18,724 bases of DNA, taken from positions 1 through 18,724 of the forward strand of contig CAZVXI010000049.1 of the NCBI GenBank assembly GCA_964631295.1, given 5' to 3'. A program made the position numbers and the translations under genes. Source of the stretch: CAZVXI01 sp964631295 (GTDB lineage Bacteria > Planctomycetota > Phycisphaerae > Phycisphaerales > SM1A02). This document shows positions 16,025 through 18,724 of the stretch, piece after piece (the first letter of the stretch is position 1; the number at the start of each line of letters is the position of its first letter). The notes beneath the pieces were generated by a model that had not been told where the DNA came from, made no database searches, and was given only the letters and a program-made list of their open reading frames with translations.

Positions 16025-16036
16025 ATGTGACGCATA
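16024..16036 (+). promoter_or_regulatory. Operator-like dyad at the padR start site (TATG-N5-CATA)
   Basis: TATG and CATA form a 4-bp dyad around five bases, placed over the predicted transcription start. It is flanked by a direct repeat of ATACTA (16020-16025 and 16034-16039). PadR proteins commonly bind short dyads of this kind near their own promoters, so autoregulation is a reasonable inference. The dyad itself is short and could be chance. Confidence 0.35.
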
Positions 16037-16067
16037 CTAGGTGTCGCCGATCCTGAGGAGCTCTTTC

Positions 16068-16442
16068 ATGCGAGTGGAACGTGAACTGATGCGTGGTGCG
16101 GGGCCCGTCGCCGTCCTCAAACTGCTCGAAGCCGGCGAGAAGTATGGCTACGAGCTTGTGCAGGCACTCGAACGCCAATCCAACGGGGCACTCGCGATGG
16201 GGCAGTCCACGCTCTATCCGATGCTCTACAACCTCGAAGCCAAGAAGCTCATCACCGCATCACGCAGGCAAAGTGATGTCGGCCGCATGCGAAAGTACTA
16301 CAAACTCACCGAGCGCGGGCAGAAGCACCTCGCCAAAGAGACCCGCCAGTGGAAGGCCCTCGCGGAAGCCATGGCATCGCTCGGCATTCTCGCAACGCGA
16401 ACGAATCTGCCCTCTCGCCTCGCGCGCGGAGGTGTTTCATGA
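16068..16442 (+). CDS. PadR-family transcriptional regulator
   Basis: 124 residues, a typical small PadR. AGGAG (16056-16060) lies 7 bases before the ATG at 16068, which settles the start; a GTG at 16041 would add nine residues. The winged helix-turn-helix is clear: LLEAGEKYGYEL (19-30), the recognition region GQSTLYPMLYNLEAKKLI (45-62) and the wing RKYYKLTERGQ (75-85), followed by a C-terminal dimerisation helix. Members usually repress their own operon and respond to a ligand or a membrane partner. The stop overlaps the next start (ATGA, 16439-16442), so the two proteins are translationally coupled. This is the classic arrangement of PadR with a HAAS-domain membrane protein. The operator-like dyad upstream suggests self-control. 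Confidence 0.93.
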   Translation: MRVERELMRGAGPVAVLKLLEAGEKYGYELVQALERQSNGALAMGQSTLYPMLYNLEAKKLITASRRQSDVGRMRKYYKLTERGQKHLAKETRQWKALAEAMASLGILATRTNLPSRLARGGVS

Positions 16443-18394
16443 GCAGCGCTCACACACACGATCTGCCGGAACACCGCAGCAATTGGGCGCGGACCGGGCG
16501 CACAACACTTCGAGATGCAGCCCGTTTGCGCTTCGATGTCGAGCAGCACATTGAAAAAATCATCGCCGCAGCACAGCTTACAGCGCCGCTCGCGCAGGTG
16601 GTTCGGCGGATCAGCAACGACACCCGCCTGCTCTATGATGAACGCCTCGCCGTCGCGGAAGAACTCGCTGCTCACTTCGCTGACGGTGTCGATGCTGGCG
16701 AATCTCCAGAACAGCTCGCGAAGGATTTTGGCGATGATGCCCAGGCATCGAAGCTCATCCGCCGCGCGCAGCGCCGCAAGCGCACCGGGCCGCGGCGATA
16801 CATCATCCTCAGCGGCAAGATCGCAGGCATCTGCCTGCTCCTGCTGCTGTGCATCTACGCCTATCTCGCCGTGCGATTCTTCTTCGCATCGCCCAGCCCG
16901 TCGCACGATTACCTCGCAGACCTGAACAAGTCAGTTGTTGCAACACCGGCCGACAACCACGCCTGGCCCCGCTATCGCGAAGCGCTACTCATGCTTGAAG
17001 AGCCGCCGATGATGCACTCCGTGCGCACGCCCATGCCCGGCGAGCCGGGGTGGGAACAACTCGCTGATTACCTCCGGCAGGTTCAGCCCGCGATGGAACG
17101 CTTTGCACTGGGCGCTTCCAAGCCGATACTCGGCTACGAATACAACTTCGGCGTCCATGCAGAGGACGCCGCCATCTTCCCCGGGTCGACGCTTGCCAGC
17201 GAACTCGAAGCCACGGATGAGCCGCGCACGCTGATCGGTGTGCTGTTGCCGCACGCAGCAGTGCTTCGCGCCGCGGCCGCCATGATCGGCGATGATGTCC
17301 GCCGTGCCGTTGCAGATGGCGATCTCAATGCAGCAGCCCGCAACCTCGAAGCGCTGCTCGGCATGGCGACGCAACTGCTCGAAGGCCCCACGCTCATCGA
17401 GCAACTCGTCGGGTATTCAATCGCCATCATCGCTGCCGACCGCTTCGGCGAGATCAGCACCGACACGCCGTGGACATCGCAGCAGCTTGCGCGCATCGAC
17501 GATGCTCTGGCCCGCTTTGGCGGCAACGAGCGCATCATCACCAACATCGCCGGCGAGCGGCACATGTTCATGGATGTCATTCAGCATACCTACACGGATG
17601 ATGGCAAAGGCGATGGTCGCCTCACCTGGTCAGGCGTGCAGTTGTTGGAAGACTTCACGAACTTCAGCAATCTGCCCGAACGCGATGAGTGGCTCGAAGA
17701 TGCGGTTACCAGTGCCATGATGCCCGCCATGAGCGCTGTCGCTGCATCGCGCAAGCAAGTCGTCGACAAGTACGATGAGCTTCTCGCAGAACTCCAGGCC
17801 GAGGGCGCGCAGCCGAACTGGAAGCGAGATGCGCAGTTTGATCACAAACTCGAGCAGATGATTCGCGCGAATCGGTGGGAGTATTACCCGATCGCCGTGC
17901 TCATGCCTGCCATCAGCAGTGTGTTCAAGCATGCTGATCAGATCACGATGCGACGCGATGGGATGCGCATCACCATCGCTGCGATGCAGTATCGCAACCA
18001 GCATGGGACGTGGCCGCAATCGCTCGATGCGATGATCCCTGCGGTACTTGACCAGGCACCTGTCGATCAATACACCGGCAAGCCGCTCGGCTACGCGCTG
18101 CGCGATGGCCAGCCGGTTGTGTACAGCGTCGGCAACGATGGTGATGACGATGCAGGCAGGCCGGCCAAGGCGCAGAAGTACGCGCGATGGTCGCCGCACT
18201 CAAGACGCTGGGCAGGGACGGAACAAGGCGAAGGCGACTGGATTCTCTGGCCGCTCATCACTCCGCCGAGTGATCTCGAGTACGACGAAGATCAGCAGAA
18301 CCACATGTATGCGCTCGGACAGTTCACGCATGAGGGCGAACAGTCCGGCTCGGACGACGATGCAGGCACCGGTCGTGCGCCTGATTCTGATTGA
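16439..18394 (+). CDS. HAAS-like membrane protein with large C-terminal domain, coupled to padR
   Basis: 651 residues. Residues about 55-115 form a HAAS-type helical region (LYDERLAVAEELAAHFADGV, then SPEQLAKDFGD), the small signalling domain that usually accompanies PadR regulators. A basic stretch (RRAQRRKRTGPRR) and one membrane helix (about 122-149) follow, so the remaining 500 residues are probably outside the membrane. The middle is helical with no motif I recognise. Near 555-620 lies RRDGMRITIAAMQYRNQHG, then YTGKPLGYALRDGQPVVYSV and GNDGDDDAG, a pattern seen at the C-terminus of many planctomycete membrane proteins and reminiscent of pseudopilin tails. The tail is acidic. The ATGA overlap with padR suggests that this protein senses an envelope signal and controls PadR; that is inference. 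Confidence 0.8.
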   Translation: MSSAHTHDLPEHRSNWARTGRTTLRDAARLRFDVEQHIEKIIAAAQLTAPLAQVVRRISNDTRLLYDERLAVAEELAAHFADGVDAGESPEQLAKDFGDDAQASKLIRRAQRRKRTGPRRYIILSGKIAGICLLLLLCIYAYLAVRFFFASPSPSHDYLADLNKSVVATPADNHAWPRYREALLMLEEPPMMHSVRTPMPGEPGWEQLADYLRQVQPAMERFALGASKPILGYEYNFGVHAEDAAIFPGSTLASELEATDEPRTLIGVLLPHAAVLRAAAAMIGDDVRRAVADGDLNAAARNLEALLGMATQLLEGPTLIEQLVGYSIAIIAADRFGEISTDTPWTSQQLARIDDALARFGGNERIITNIAGERHMFMDVIQHTYTDDGKGDGRLTWSGVQLLEDFTNFSNLPERDEWLEDAVTSAMMPAMSAVAASRKQVVDKYDELLAELQAEGAQPNWKRDAQFDHKLEQMIRANRWEYYPIAVLMPAISSVFKHADQITMRRDGMRITIAAMQYRNQHGTWPQSLDAMIPAVLDQAPVDQYTGKPLGYALRDGQPVVYSVGNDGDDDAGRPAKAQKYARWSPHSRRWAGTEQGEGDWILWPLITPPSDLEYDEDQQNHMYALGQFTHEGEQSGSDDDAGTGRAPDSD

Positions 18395-18403
18395 CCGCGC
18401 CGC

Positions 18404-18472
18404 GTAGCCGCGCCCCGAGGGAAGCGCTCCGCGATCGCATTCCGACGCGCTCGCCTCGCATTTCGCGGCTAC
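18404..18472. repeat. Long imperfect palindrome downstream of the padR-HAAS operon
   Basis: GTAGCCGCG (18404-18412) is inverted at 18464-18472 (CGCGGCTAC). Inside it, CGAGG (18416-18420) pairs with CCTCG (18454-18458) and AGCGC (18423-18427) with GCGCT (18447-18451), giving three stacked helices separated by small internal loops. It begins 10 bp after the stop codon. There is no T run, so it is not a standard intrinsic terminator. A GC-rich terminator, an mRNA-stabilising element or a REP-like repeat are possible. Confidence 0.55.
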
Positions 18473-18514
18473 ACATACGTTTCGCAATGCGCTCGGGTGA
18501 GCAGTCCGCCTCGC

Positions 18515-18574
18515 GCATCGGCTTGGAACTCATCAATCGCAGATCATGTACGTCGATCGACGTCCAAGCCGTGC
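18515..18574. repeat. Second imperfect palindrome containing a perfect 14-bp palindrome
   Basis: CGGCTTGGA (18519-18527) is inverted at 18563-18571 (TCCAAGCCG), extended by GCA (18515-18517) with TGC (18572-18574) across one bulged base: 12 bp of stem. The enclosed DNA holds the perfect palindrome ACGTCGATCGACGT (18550-18563). No ORF of credible coding quality runs through it, and I know no element with this layout. Confidence 0.5.
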
Positions 18575-18639
18575 AAACTCGCGGCTCTCGGCAGCGCCAG
18601 GCGGGTTCGGGACGGCGCGCAGCCGCTCCGCCATCGCTC

Positions 18640-18724
18640 CACCTGGTCCAGCGGAAGTTCCCCTTCGTCCAGTGGAAGTCTCCCTTGGCCCAGTGGAAGT
18701 TCCCCTTCGTCCAGTGGAGGTCTC
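18640..18724. repeat. 21-bp tandem repeat array, cut by the window edge
   Basis: Four complete 21-bp units are visible at 18640-18660, 18661-18681, 18682-18702 and 18703-18723, and a fifth begins at 18724. All share the core CCAGYGGARGT. Units 2 and 4 differ at one base, and unit 3 resembles unit 1 more at its variable ends, so the higher-order period appears to be 42 bp. The period is a multiple of three. One plus-strand frame reads PFVQWKS, PLAQWKF, PFVQWRS, but no start codon or ribosome binding site is visible within the window. The rest of 18395-18640 has only the two palindromes and no gene I can support. Confidence 0.85.

Noticed and set aside
18200..18487. 95-codon minus-strand ORF over the end of the HAAS gene and the palindrome
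   Set aside because: It overlaps a well-supported coding gene for most of its length and includes the palindrome arms; no motif or ribosome binding site.
18640..18724. CRISPR array
   Set aside because: The 21-bp units are directly adjacent with no spacers, and no cas gene is present.

Overview
The window looks like a chromosomal segment of a planctomycete, most likely of the Phycisphaerae. The base composition is moderately GC-rich (about 60% by eye). One small gene carries the CPxC...CPEC zinc ribbon typical of that group, and the last gene has a C-terminal region that is common in planctomycete membrane proteins. A PadR regulator sits next to a HAAS-type membrane gene, and a GldG-like/DUF4340 pair opens the window. 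This placement is inference from gene content; there is no rRNA or tRNA to confirm it.

Layout: 1-1877 (+) holds the end of a GldG-like ABC-transporter accessory gene overlapping a DUF4340 gene. 1867-4460 (-) holds a membrane SpoIIE-type phosphatase followed at once by ribD (riboflavin synthesis). 4661-6835 (-) is fusA (elongation factor G) with a textbook intrinsic terminator. 6836-7374 is about 540 bp without an obvious large gene, but on the minus strand it carries a good promoter, a strong Shine-Dalgarno with two nested tiny ORFs, two tandem hairpins and a weak terminator. This may be an overlooked small gene or a fusA leader. 7375-8358 (-) is a divergent type 2 RNase H. 8469-9071 (+) is a zinc-ribbon membrane protein. 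9068-10606 (-) is an exported M28 peptidase interrupted by one in-frame TAA. 10662-11810 (+) is mnmA, 11848-13098 (+) an MgtC/DUF4010 membrane protein, 13076-14359 (-) a CrtX-like glycosyltransferase, and 14463-15914 (-) an exported HEAT/von Willebrand A protein. 16068-18394 (+) is a translationally coupled padR-HAAS operon with a visible promoter and operator-like dyad. 18395-18724 is non-coding and structured: two long imperfect palindromes, then a 21-bp tandem repeat that runs off the right edge.

Most of the content is housekeeping (translation, tRNA thiolation, riboflavin, RNA-DNA hybrid removal) mixed with envelope proteins of unknown role. Genes are packed tightly: ATGA/TGATG overlaps occur within operons, and three convergent pairs overlap at their 3' ends. 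I see no insertion sequence, prophage, CRISPR array, rRNA or convincing tRNA. The least explained parts are the 7063-7315 mini transcription unit, the RNase H active-site changes, the stop codon in the M28 gene and the repeat-rich right edge.
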